Source of the DNA: Dokdonia donghaensis DSW-1
GTDB taxonomy: Bacteria; Bacteroidota; Bacteroidia; Flavobacteriales; Flavobacteriaceae
Direction of reading: 5' to 3'
Assembly: GCF_001653755.1 (NCBI RefSeq)
Contig: NZ_CP015125.1
Coordinates: 60,001 to 124,000 of the forward strand
Length of the DNA stretch: 64,000 nt
The notes beneath the pieces were generated by a model. The model was not told the origin of the DNA. It did no database searches and saw only the letters and a list, made by a program, of their open reading frames with translations. The translations under genes were made by a program, and so were the position numbers. Within the stretch, counting starts at the first letter, position 1. Every line of letters starts with the position of its first letter. Positions 1 through 9,200 of the stretch are shown here, in pieces.

Positions 1-52
1 GATGACCTCCTGCGTGCAAGGCAGGCGCTCTAGCCAGCTGAGCTAATCCCCC
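1..52 (-). tRNA. tRNA-Ala (anticodon TGC), 3' part cut by window edge
   Basis: On the minus strand the sequence begins GGGGGATTAGCTCAG and carries an anticodon arm with loop CTTGCAC, giving anticodon TGC for alanine. Acceptor 5' strand, D arm, anticodon arm and the variable-loop start are visible. The T arm and 3' end lie beyond the left edge. It follows 16S and tRNA-Ile, the usual order of a bacterial rRNA operon spacer. Confidence 0.93.
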
Positions 53-163
53 ATTTCTATGAAATCAAGATGATGACATCAGATTTCGAATGACGAAGTA
101 ATGATTCTCAACTTCTAAAATTTCCTTCAAAATGTAATACGTATGAACGTCACGATTTATAAA

Positions 164-177
164 GCTTTCGCGAAAGC
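164..177. repeat. GCTTTCGCGAAAGC palindrome, exact copy
   Basis: Exact 14-bp palindrome between tRNA-Ile and tRNA-Ala, so it would be transcribed within the rRNA precursor. Confidence 0.95.
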
Positions 178-185
178 ATAAAAAG

Positions 186-259
186 TAGTCTCAGGCAGAC
201 TCGAACTGCCGACCTCTACATTATCAGTGTAGCGCTCTAACCAGCTGAGCTATGAGACT
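186..259 (-). tRNA. tRNA-Ile (anticodon GAT)
   Basis: The minus strand reads AGTCTCATAGCTCAG with a 7-bp acceptor stem closing on TGAGACT. The anticodon arm CTACA/TGTAG has loop CTGATAA, so the anticodon is GAT. The T arm GGCAGTTCGAGTCTGCC is intact. It sits between 16S and tRNA-Ala in the rRNA operon. The CCA end is not encoded. Confidence 0.95.
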
Positions 260-467
260 GTCTTAATAGTCTATAGCAATTAAGTGTAATTGTTAGTAAA
301 AACTAATTCTTACTTACTCAATTCCTACTTCCTTATTAATAATTAAATCGACAGCTATTGAAAACCAAAACCTATTACTAACCATTCGGCTGTAAGTCGT
401 TTGCTGTTTATTAAAGATATAGCTACATACATAAAATACATAACGCACAATAACAGGGACAAGCTCT

Positions 468-1992
<1,525 letters not shown>

Positions 1993-2249
1993 TGTGTTGT
2001 TAATAATATTAACTCCTCACAACTCGAAATATCCGGTCAATAATAAACTTCTAGTTTTCAAATTCTTTGTAATAATACCCGAAGATATTAATACGCGCTG
2101 TCAATTCAATAAGTCAATGAACTTTTCCTAATCCCTAAAAACTAGAAAATCAATGTTAATGCAAGAGGAATCGAACCCCTTTTTATCCTTCCAAAACATT
2201 CAAAAAAAATTACTTGAACTTCGCTAGATGTGTTACTGTCTCTCTAAGC

Positions 2250-2284
2250 GGGTGCAAATATACAACTGTTTTTAATACTGACAA
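2250..2284 (-). promoter_or_regulatory. rRNA promoter, start-proximal copy
   Basis: On the minus strand: TTG (2282-2284), 19-nt spacer, TATATTTG (2255-2262), then a GC-rich CACCCGC initiation region. This matches the Bacteroidetes -33/-7 consensus. The -33 element is extended to TTGTCAG. The -7 plus discriminator string is identical to that of the tRNA-Val promoter near 28.18 kb. Confidence 0.85.
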
Positions 2285-2374
2285 CTTTATTTTGAAAAAA
2301 AATTATTTTTTTCTGAAGCAATAAAAACAACAATTCTAAGAACAACTCCTACAAATAAACATCTATTTGTTAGC

Positions 2375-2408
2375 GGCTGCAAAACTACAACCTTTTTTGA
2401 CTTTACAA
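2375..2408 (-). promoter_or_regulatory. rRNA promoter, middle copy
   Basis: On the minus strand: TTTG with its TTG at 2406-2408, 18-nt spacer, TAGTTTTG (2380-2387) matching TAnnTTTG, followed by CAGCCGC. It lies 124 nt upstream of the proximal promoter. Confidence 0.72.
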
Positions 2409-2489
2409 ACTATCTTTTGAAAATAATTTGAAATAAATTTTAAAGCCAATTAAACAAACATTTACAAGAACTACCGCTCACATTTAAAC

Positions 2490-2525
2490 GGACGGCAAAG
2501 ATACACAGAAGTTCAAGCCTGACAA
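2490..2525 (-). promoter_or_regulatory. rRNA promoter, distal copy
   Basis: On the minus strand: TTG (2523-2525, again within TTGTCAG), 19-nt spacer, TATCTTTG (2496-2503), then GCCGTCCG. It lies 115 nt upstream of the middle copy. Three such promoters in tandem suit a strongly transcribed stable-RNA operon. Confidence 0.8.
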
Positions 2526-2626
2526 GAAAAAATGTGAAATATTTCTAAAATCGCTCTCAAAAACCCAACTACAACAGCTATTGAAACCATAGAACGCTGA
2601 TATACTATCAATTGAAATTAAAACAC

Positions 2627-2640
2627 CTTTCGCGAAAGCG
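2627..2640. repeat. Palindrome near-copy (first base altered)
   Basis: CCTTTCGCGAAAGC, one mismatch from the 14-mer, with CTTTCGCGAAAG intact. It sits upstream of the thrS promoter. Confidence 0.85.
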
Positions 2641-2686
2641 TAAAAAACTTTGTCCTATATATAATGTAAAACAGATTACCTAGTTA

Positions 2687-2717
2687 TTGTAAACCTACAT
2701 CGAACATCCTATCTTTG
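2687..2717 (+). promoter_or_regulatory. thrS promoter
   Basis: TTG (2687-2689), 20-nt spacer, TATCTTTG (2710-2717). Transcription would begin near 2722-2725, so thrS must start at the ATG at 2739 rather than at the in-frame TTG at 2715, which lies inside the -7 box. The leader is only about 15 nt and has no Shine-Dalgarno site. Confidence 0.8.
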
Positions 2718-2738
2718 CTTCTTATAAATAATCGAACT

Positions 2739-4682
2739 ATGATCAATATCACTTTGCCAGATGGCAATGTAAAACAGATGGACAAAGGAGCTACTCCTAT
2801 GGATGTCGCAAAGAGCATCAGCGAGGGGCTGGCGCGCAACGTTATTTCTGCAAAATTTAATGGGGAGACCGTAGAGACCTCTACCCCACTTACAGAAGAT
2901 GGATCGATTACCTTATTTACCTGGAATGATGATGAAGGGAAGACTGCCTTTAGACACTCTTCTTCTCACGTGCTTGCTCAAGCTATATTAAAGTTATACC
3001 CTGGGGCAAAACTTACTATAGGCCCAGCTATAGAAAATGGTTTTTATTATGATGTTGATCTAGGTGATCAAACTATTTCTGATAAAGACTTTAAGAAGAT
3101 AGAAGATAAGATGCTCGAGATTGCTCGTGGAAAGCACGATTTTAAAATGCGATCTGTAACAAAGCAAGAAGCTCTTGATAAATATAAAGGTGAAGGAAAT
3201 GAGTTTAAGGTAGAACTTATTGAAAATCTAGAAGATGGTACTATCACTTTTTGTGATCACGACGACTTTACAGATTTATGTCGCGGGGGACATATACCTA
3301 ATACAGGTATCATAAAAGCCGTAAAGATTATGAGTGTTGCTGGTGCATACTGGCGTGGTGATGAAAACAAACCACAACTTACTCGTGTTTATGGAACTTC
3401 TTTCCCAAAACAAAAAGATCTTAAACAATACCTAGAACTTCTAGAAGAAGCAAAGAAGCGTGACCACAGAAAACTAGGAAAAGAACTAGAACTATTTACC
3501 TTCTCACAGCGCGTAGGTCAAGGTTTACCTTTATGGCTACCTAAGGGAGCTGCTTTACGTGAACGCTTAGAAAACTTCCTTAAGGCTGCACAAAAGAAAC
3601 AGGGTTACGAGATGGTGGTATCACCACATATAGGACAAAAAGAATTATATGAAACATCTGGCCACTATGCAAAGTATGGAGCAGACAGTTTTCAACCTAT
3701 ACAAACACCTAACGAGGGTGAAGAGTTTTTACTTAAACCTATGAACTGCCCTCATCACTGTGAGATATACAACAGTCGCCCGTGGAGTTATAAAGAACTA
3801 CCTAAGCGCTTTGCAGAGTTTGGAACCGTATATCGATATGAGCAGTCTGGAGAGCTACACGGTCTTACGCGTGTAAGAGGATTTACTCAAGATGATGCAC
3901 ACATCTTCTGTACACCAGACCAGCTGGATGAAGAGTTTATGAAAGTAATAGACTTGGTTCTTTATGTTTTTGGCTCACTAGGGTTTGAAGACTTTACAGC
4001 TCAAGTCTCTTTACGTGATCCAGAAAATCCAGATAAATATATAGGAGAAGACGAAAACTGGGTAAAAGCAGAAAATGCAATTCTTAACGCTGCAAAAGCA
4101 AAAGGGCTTAACTATGTTGTTGAAACTGGTGAGGCAGCATTTTATGGACCTAAGCTAGACTTTATGGTAAAAGATGCCTTAGGTCGCAGCTGGCAACTAG
4201 GAACTATACAGGTAGATTACAACTTGCCTGAGCGTTTTGAATTACAGTACAAAGGCAGTGACAATGAGACGCACAGGCCGGTAATGATACACCGTGCCCC
4301 TTTTGGCAGTATGGAGCGATTTGTTGCTATATTATTAGAACATACGGGTGGTAATTTCCCTCTCTGGCTTATGCCACAGCAAGCTACAATTCTGACATTG
4401 AGTGAGAAATATGAGAAATATGCTCAGAATGTATTAAATTTGCTAGAAAATCACGAAATTCGCGCCCTTATAGATAACCGAGGCGAGACTATGGGTAAGA
4501 AAATACGGGAAGCAGAGATGCAAAAACTTCCGTTTATGCTTATTATAGGAGAGCAAGAGGAAAAAGATGGCACAATATCTGTAAGAAGACACGGTGGTGA
4601 GGATTTAGGTAGTATGACTATTGACGCTTTCGCGAAAATTGTATCTACCGAGATTGCATCGACAATGAAAACATTTGATTAA
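2739..4682 (+). CDS. thrS: threonine--tRNA ligase
   Basis: Charges tRNA-Thr with threonine in the cytoplasm. The 647-residue length is normal for the family. The N-terminal TGS domain covers about residues 1-62. The editing domain has the HSSSH motif (His73, His77) and CRGGH. The class II catalytic core shows the zinc-site motif MNCPHH, motif 2 around FGTVYRYE, and motif 3 near HRAPFGSMERF. A C-terminal anticodon-binding domain follows. The start is ATG 2739, because the upstream in-frame TTG overlaps the promoter -7 box. It leads a cluster with infC, rpmI and rplT, a common order in bacteria. A palindrome remnant near 4626-4639 encodes DAFAKI close to the C-terminus. The product is certain. 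Confidence 0.98.
   Translation: MINITLPDGNVKQMDKGATPMDVAKSISEGLARNVISAKFNGETVETSTPLTEDGSITLFTWNDDEGKTAFRHSSSHVLAQAILKLYPGAKLTIGPAIENGFYYDVDLGDQTISDKDFKKIEDKMLEIARGKHDFKMRSVTKQEALDKYKGEGNEFKVELIENLEDGTITFCDHDDFTDLCRGGHIPNTGIIKAVKIMSVAGAYWRGDENKPQLTRVYGTSFPKQKDLKQYLELLEEAKKRDHRKLGKELELFTFSQRVGQGLPLWLPKGAALRERLENFLKAAQKKQGYEMVVSPHIGQKELYETSGHYAKYGADSFQPIQTPNEGEEFLLKPMNCPHHCEIYNSRPWSYKELPKRFAEFGTVYRYEQSGELHGLTRVRGFTQDDAHIFCTPDQLDEEFMKVIDLVLYVFGSLGFEDFTAQVSLRDPENPDKYIGEDENWVKAENAILNAAKAKGLNYVVETGEAAFYGPKLDFMVKDALGRSWQLGTIQVDYNLPERFELQYKGSDNETHRPVMIHRAPFGSMERFVAILLEHTGGNFPLWLMPQQATILTLSEKYEKYAQNVLNLLENHEIRALIDNRGETMGKKIREAEMQKLPFMLIIGEQEEKDGTISVRRHGGEDLGSMTIDAFAKIVSTEIASTMKTFD
4626..4639. repeat. 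Palindrome remnant inside thrS
   Basis: GCTTTCGCGAAAAT: the left half and centre are intact and the right end has diverged. It is read as AFAK in ThrS near the C-terminus. Confidence 0.7.
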
Positions 4683-4705
4683 GTTTAATTTAAAATAGAA
4701 AAGCC

Positions 4706-5260
4706 ATAGCAATACGTAGAAAAAGATCGAGAGGTCCTGCAAGGATCATTAAGGAAGACCAACACAAAATCAACCAAAAGATACGTGCAAAAGAAGTACG
4801 TCTAGTGGGAGACAATGTGGAAGTAGGGATTTACCCTATCCAAAAAGCACAAGCACTAGCTAGCGAACTAGAGCTAGACCTTGTTGAAATATCACCTAAC
4901 GCTGCTCCGCCAGTTTGTAAGATTATAGACTATAAAAAGTTTGTATACGAGCAAAAGAAACGCGAGAAGATAATGAAGGCAAAAGCCTCAAAAGTGATAA
5001 TCAAGGAGATTCGTTTTGGTCCTAACACAGATGATCACGACTACGAGTTTAAAAAGAAACACGCAGAGAAGTTCCTTAAAGAAGGAGCAAAACTTAAAGC
5101 GTATGTTTTCTTTAAAGGTCGTTCTATCATCTATAAAGACAAAGGAGAAATACTACTTCTTAAACTAGCTCAAGAGCTAGAAGAGTTAGGAAAAGTAGAG
5201 CAACTCCCAAGACTTGAAGGAAAGCGTATGACAATGTTCATCGCACCAAAAAAGAAATAA
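4706..5260 (+). CDS. infC: translation initiation factor IF-3, probable ATA start
   Basis: IF-3 binds the 30S subunit and checks start-codon selection. The reading frame stays open back to a stop at 4691-4693. Between that stop and the GTG at 4805 there is no ATG, GTG or TTG. The upstream codons still encode the conserved IF-3 N-terminus: AIRRKRSRGPAR, then EDQHKINQKIRAKEVRLVGDN. I therefore place the start at ATA 4706, giving 184 residues. A GTG 4805 start would remove 33 conserved residues and leave 151. Rare AUU-type starts in infC are known from E. coli, where IF-3 discriminates against its own start and so regulates itself; the same is inferred here. The C-terminal domain follows the linker near residue 90. 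Downstream are rpmI and rplT. Confidence 0.93.
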   Translation: MAIRRKRSRGPARIIKEDQHKINQKIRAKEVRLVGDNVEVGIYPIQKAQALASELELDLVEISPNAAPPVCKIIDYKKFVYEQKKREKIMKAKASKVIIKEIRFGPNTDDHDYEFKKKHAEKFLKEGAKLKAYVFFKGRSIIYKDKGEILLLKLAQELEELGKVEQLPRLEGKRMTMFIAPKKK

Positions 5261-5306
5261 ATACAATACAGTCTCGAGTGTAACTCAAGATCTGTAGTTA
5301 TTATAA

Positions 5307-5338
5307 AAACCCTCCTACTCAATGAGTAAGGAGGGTTT
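5307..5338 (+). terminator. Hairpin between infC and rpmI (terminator or attenuator)
   Basis: AAACCCTCCT pairs with AGGAGGGTTT around an inner ACTC/GAGT stem with one bulged A. The T-run after the stem is weak (TTTAG), so it could end or attenuate transcription before the L35 and L20 genes. Ribosomal-protein control at this place is known in other bacteria; a role here is inferred. Confidence 0.6.
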
Positions 5339-5378
5339 AGTAAGAAAATAAGTGAGATAATTTAAAAAATAGGAACAG

Positions 5379-5576
5379 ATGCCTAAAATGAAAACAAAAT
5401 CCAGTGCTAAGAAGCGTTTTAAGCTTACCGGAACTGGTAAAATCAAAAGAAAGCACGCTTTTAAGAGTCACATTTTGACAAAAAAATCTAAGAAGCGCAA
5501 GCTAGCTCTGACGCACGACGGTCTTGTACACGAAGCAGATGAGAATAATGTTAAATTGATGCTTAACCTTAAGTAA
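5379..5576 (+). CDS. rpmI: 50S ribosomal protein L35
   Basis: A 65-residue, strongly basic protein beginning MPKMKTKSSAKKRFK, the L35 signature, with the KRKHAFKSHILTKKSKKRKR-type middle. It is a component of the large ribosomal subunit. The ATG at 5379 is the only sensible start. It lies between infC and rplT, the standard IF3-L35-L20 arrangement, and its length is typical. Confidence 0.98.
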   Translation: MPKMKTKSSAKKRFKLTGTGKIKRKHAFKSHILTKKSKKRKLALTHDGLVHEADENNVKLMLNLK

Positions 5577-5580
5577 TCAC

Positions 5581-5694
5581 TTTAACCGGTTAAAACAAAT
5601 TATTTTTAAACCCTGGAGTATGGCCGTCTCGCCGCTTATGAGTGAGATACACAAGAGCACACAGCGTGTGTCGCCTGCTACAAAAACACATTAA
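5581..5694 (+). promoter_or_regulatory. rpmI-rplT spacer with palindrome and possible structured leader
   Basis: The 121-bp spacer begins with the perfect palindrome TTTAACCGGTTAAA (5581-5594). A GC-richer block follows, including GCACACAGCGTGTGTC (about 5656-5671), which can form a short hairpin. L20 is known to repress its own operon by binding leader RNA in E. coli and Bacillus. That this spacer is such a leader is only a guess from position. Confidence 0.3.
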
Positions 5695-5697
5695 ATT

Positions 5698-6042
5698 ATG
5701 CCTAGATCAGTAAATTCAGTTGCTAAAAGAGCCCGAAGAAAAAAGGTGATGAAGCAAGCCAAAGGATACTTTGGAAGACGTAAAAACGTATGGACAGTTG
5801 CAAAAAATGCAGTAGACAAAGCAATGTCTTATGCATACAGAGACCGTCGTCAGAAGAAAAGAAATTTCCGTTCATTATGGATTACTCGTATTAATGCGGG
5901 TGCTCGTATGCACGGTATGTCTTATTCTCAGTTTATGGGAGGAGTTAAAGCAAATGGAATCGAGCTTAACCGTAAGGTACTTGCAGACCTTGCTATGAAC
6001 CACCCAGAAGCGTTTGAAGCAATAATTAATAAAGTAAAGTAA
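5698..6042 (+). CDS. rplT: 50S ribosomal protein L20
   Basis: A 114-residue basic protein with the L20 hallmarks MPRSVNSVAKRARRKKVMKQ, AKGYFGRRKNVW and YRDRRQKKRNFRSLWITRINA. It binds 23S rRNA and is needed early in assembly of the large subunit. It is the last gene of the thrS-infC-rpmI-rplT group and is followed by a strong intrinsic terminator at 6082. Length and start are as expected for the family. Confidence 0.98.
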   Translation: MPRSVNSVAKRARRKKVMKQAKGYFGRRKNVWTVAKNAVDKAMSYAYRDRRQKKRNFRSLWITRINAGARMHGMSYSQFMGGVKANGIELNRKVLADLAMNHPEAFEAIINKVK

Positions 6043-6081
6043 GGCGCAAGCCTCATTTAATAATACATCTCACTTATATAA

Positions 6082-6114
6082 AATCCCGCTCTTTTGAGCG
6101 GGATTTTTGTTTTT
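6082..6114 (+). terminator. Intrinsic terminator after rplT
   Basis: AATCCCGCTC-TTTT-GAGCGGGATT stem-loop followed directly by a T-rich run (TTTGTTTTT). Confidence 0.92.
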
Positions 6115-6164
6115 AAACTCATTTACTTACGGTGTTTACCTCTGTAGTTTACAAGAGTGTTTAC

Positions 6165-6178
6165 GCTTTCGCGAAAGC
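6165..6178. repeat. GCTTTCGCGAAAGC palindrome, exact copy
   Basis: Exact copy between the rplT terminator and the giant repeat protein gene, with ACGC/GCGG flanks. Confidence 0.95.
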
Positions 6179-6286
6179 GGAATATAACACCTCACACCTC
6201 CAAAGGCAGACAATTACCTCCCCTCTAGTACCCTAATAGTCAAAATATCACTATTTTTAAGGCACACCTTATACCAACTAGAGGTT

Positions 6287-9200
6287 ATGAAAATCCAAAA
6301 CTACGCCCTACTAATAGTACTCACGCTATGTACACTTCCTGTATTTGCACAACTGAGTAGTACTCATTATTTACCGCCGTTACACGCGAGAGACGTGGGA
6401 GGACAAGATATTACATCTGCCTATGTATACTTATCTACACCTTATGACGACCCAGATACAAATGGGATAGACCCTATTACTGTAAACATTTCTCTTGGTA
6501 ATGGAACCTTATTAGGAACTGTAACAATAGCTGCTGGATCACCCGCATCATTTAATGTAGATCAAAGCGCTCTTGTTGATATTACCGAATTGAATTCTCC
6601 TTTATCAAATAAGGGATTAATTATAGAAGCTCCTGAATTAATTTATACAAGTTTACGCGTACAGTCTTTAAGCTCGAATCATTCTGGCTATTTAACTGCA
6701 AAAGGTGATGATGCCTTAGGCACTAGGTTTAGAGTGGGTTTTTCCGAACTTAATAATACAATTGATAACCACAATTTTTTCTCTTCCTTTATGGCTGTTG
6801 AAGATAATACAATCATAACTGTATCAGATTATGAAACGGATGTAGTTTTCGAACCAAACATAACTGATGATGTGCTGACTATAACGCTCAATGCAGGTGA
6901 GTCTTATACATTATCTGGATACAGTGGTGCATCTACTCCTGGTAATGATGATGGCTTTATTGGCGCACTAATAACATCGCAAGATGACGCTCACCCTATC
7001 GTAGTTACGACTGGAAATATAAATGCCAATGACCCTTCTATAGGCCAAGGAGGATCGGATATATTAATCGATCAGATTGTACAAGAACGTCTTGTTGGTG
7101 AAGAGTATATGCTAGTCAGAGGTAATGGCAGTGATGTTTTGGAGAGAATATTAGTTATCGCAACGGAAGCAAATACGGATGTTTCTATTAATGGTAATTT
7201 TTTATTTACGTTAACTAATCCTGGTGATTTTGAATTTATAAGAGATAATGATTTGTTTCTTCCAAATATTCTCGGAGAACCTCATAGAAATATGTATTTA
7301 AGTACGGGAGGTGGTAAATCGGTTTATGTTTATCAACTTATTGGAGGAGACATTGGTACAGATGTAGCAAATGCTACACCAGGTATGGTATTTGTGCCAC
7401 CCTTGAGTTGCTTTTTCCAAAATGAGGTTAATCTTATTCCTTCTGTAAATGAGATTTCCCCTGTTTTTAATGCTTACGAAGGTCGTATTTTTATTACATC
7501 TGCTGTAGGCGATCAAGTTATCGTAAATGGAACAATATTGCCTGCTATGTCTGCACTTGCTAATCCTGGAACACCAGATTGGGTAACTTACAATGTTATT
7601 AATCAAACGGGAGATATCACAGTTCTCTCAGAGGGTCCCATTGCCGTTGGCTTAGTAGGAGCAAATTTTGCCGCTGGTTTTGGCGGATATTACTCTGGAT
7701 TTGCTGTAACACCAGAAGATACAGATACAGATATATGTACTGCTGCTGGCCCCATAAACCTTTTAGAACGGTTTGATGGTAATCCGCCCACAGGAGGAAC
7801 TTGGACACCTCCTTTAGATAGTGGTACAGATATTTTTGACCCTACCACAGATCCCATATCTAATCCTTCACTTATATATAACTACGTCGCCGTGGGAGAC
7901 TGCAACCCTATAGATGTTGATATCACAATAACCCTAGTTGACAACCCTTCTATTAATGTTATAGGTGATATTACTGCTTGTGAAACTTTTACACTCGCTG
8001 ACCCTGCTACCCTTTCGGGAAATTTTCTCAACAACCCTCAATATTACACAGCTCTACAATCTGACCCTACTACTGCGCTTATAGACTGGACAACTCCCAT
8101 CACCACAACAACCACTGTATTTGTTTATGATGAAAATCCCGCAGACCCAGATATGTGTCCAGATGAACTGAGCTTTACCGTAACTATTACAGATGAAGCA
8201 ATAGCAAACACTGTTCCGCCAGTACGTATATGTGATGATAATACAAATGATGGTACTGCGATTTTCAACTTAGAAATGTTGACCGAAAGTATCATTTTAG
8301 GTACTCAAAGCGCTTCAAATTTTACAGTAAGCTGGCACGCTACAGAGCAACAAGCTATTGATAATATAATGCCTTTTGTTACTCCTACTGCTTATGAAAC
8401 AACAAGCACAATCATTTACGCCAGAATAGAGGGTAACTCTAGTTCGATTTGTTTTGACACCACCGCTATTGACCTCATAGTAGACAGTCAACCCACAGCA
8501 AATGCAGTTCCTACACAAAACATTTGCGATGATAGCTCTGCAGATGGAGTAGAGAACTTTGACTTGACAACTCTTAACAGTATTATCCTAGGAACTCAAA
8601 GTGATACATTATATAATATAGACTTCTACCCCACTCCTACAGATGCTTCTTCAGAAACTAATCTAATTACAACTCCTACTAATTTTACTGTTACCGGCAC
8701 AGAAACTATTACTGCCAGAATAGAAAATGTAAGTAACAATAACTGCGCAGATTTTACAGACATTACTTTAACTATTATACCGCAAGCTACAGCTACAGAC
8801 CCTGGATCATACATAGTGTGCGATGACAGTGCAGATGGAGATAACACAAACCAGTTTACTACTTTTGACTTATCTACACTTGATGATGATATTCTGGATG
8901 GTCAAGATCCTGCAATTTTCACAGTTACATACCATGATAACCCAGAAGATGCTAATGCAAACAATGGTGCTCTACCCACCACATTTGTTAATACTGATGC
9001 AGAAGTACAACCTATCACGGCAAGAGTATCAAACACTCAAATCGATGCCTGCTTTGCCATTGTTACTTTTAATATAGTTGTAGCACCTTTACCAGTTATA
9101 AACTCTCCTGGATCATATATAGTGTGCGATGACAGTGCAGATGGAGATGACACAAATCAGTTTACTACCTTCGACTTATCTACACTAGACGATGATATTC

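Larger units (their letters stand above)
1993..2738. other. Intergenic leader region of the rRNA operon and thrS
   Basis: This gap of about 745 bp holds no credible gene. It contains the 16S leader, three leftward rRNA promoters, one near-copy of the palindrome (2627-2640) and the rightward thrS promoter (2687-2717). Between 1993 and 2250 the leader is transcribed but I see no clear hairpin to name. Confidence 0.8.

Noticed and set aside
4805..5260. infC starting at GTG 4805
   Set aside because: It would delete conserved N-terminal IF-3 residues that are encoded in frame upstream.
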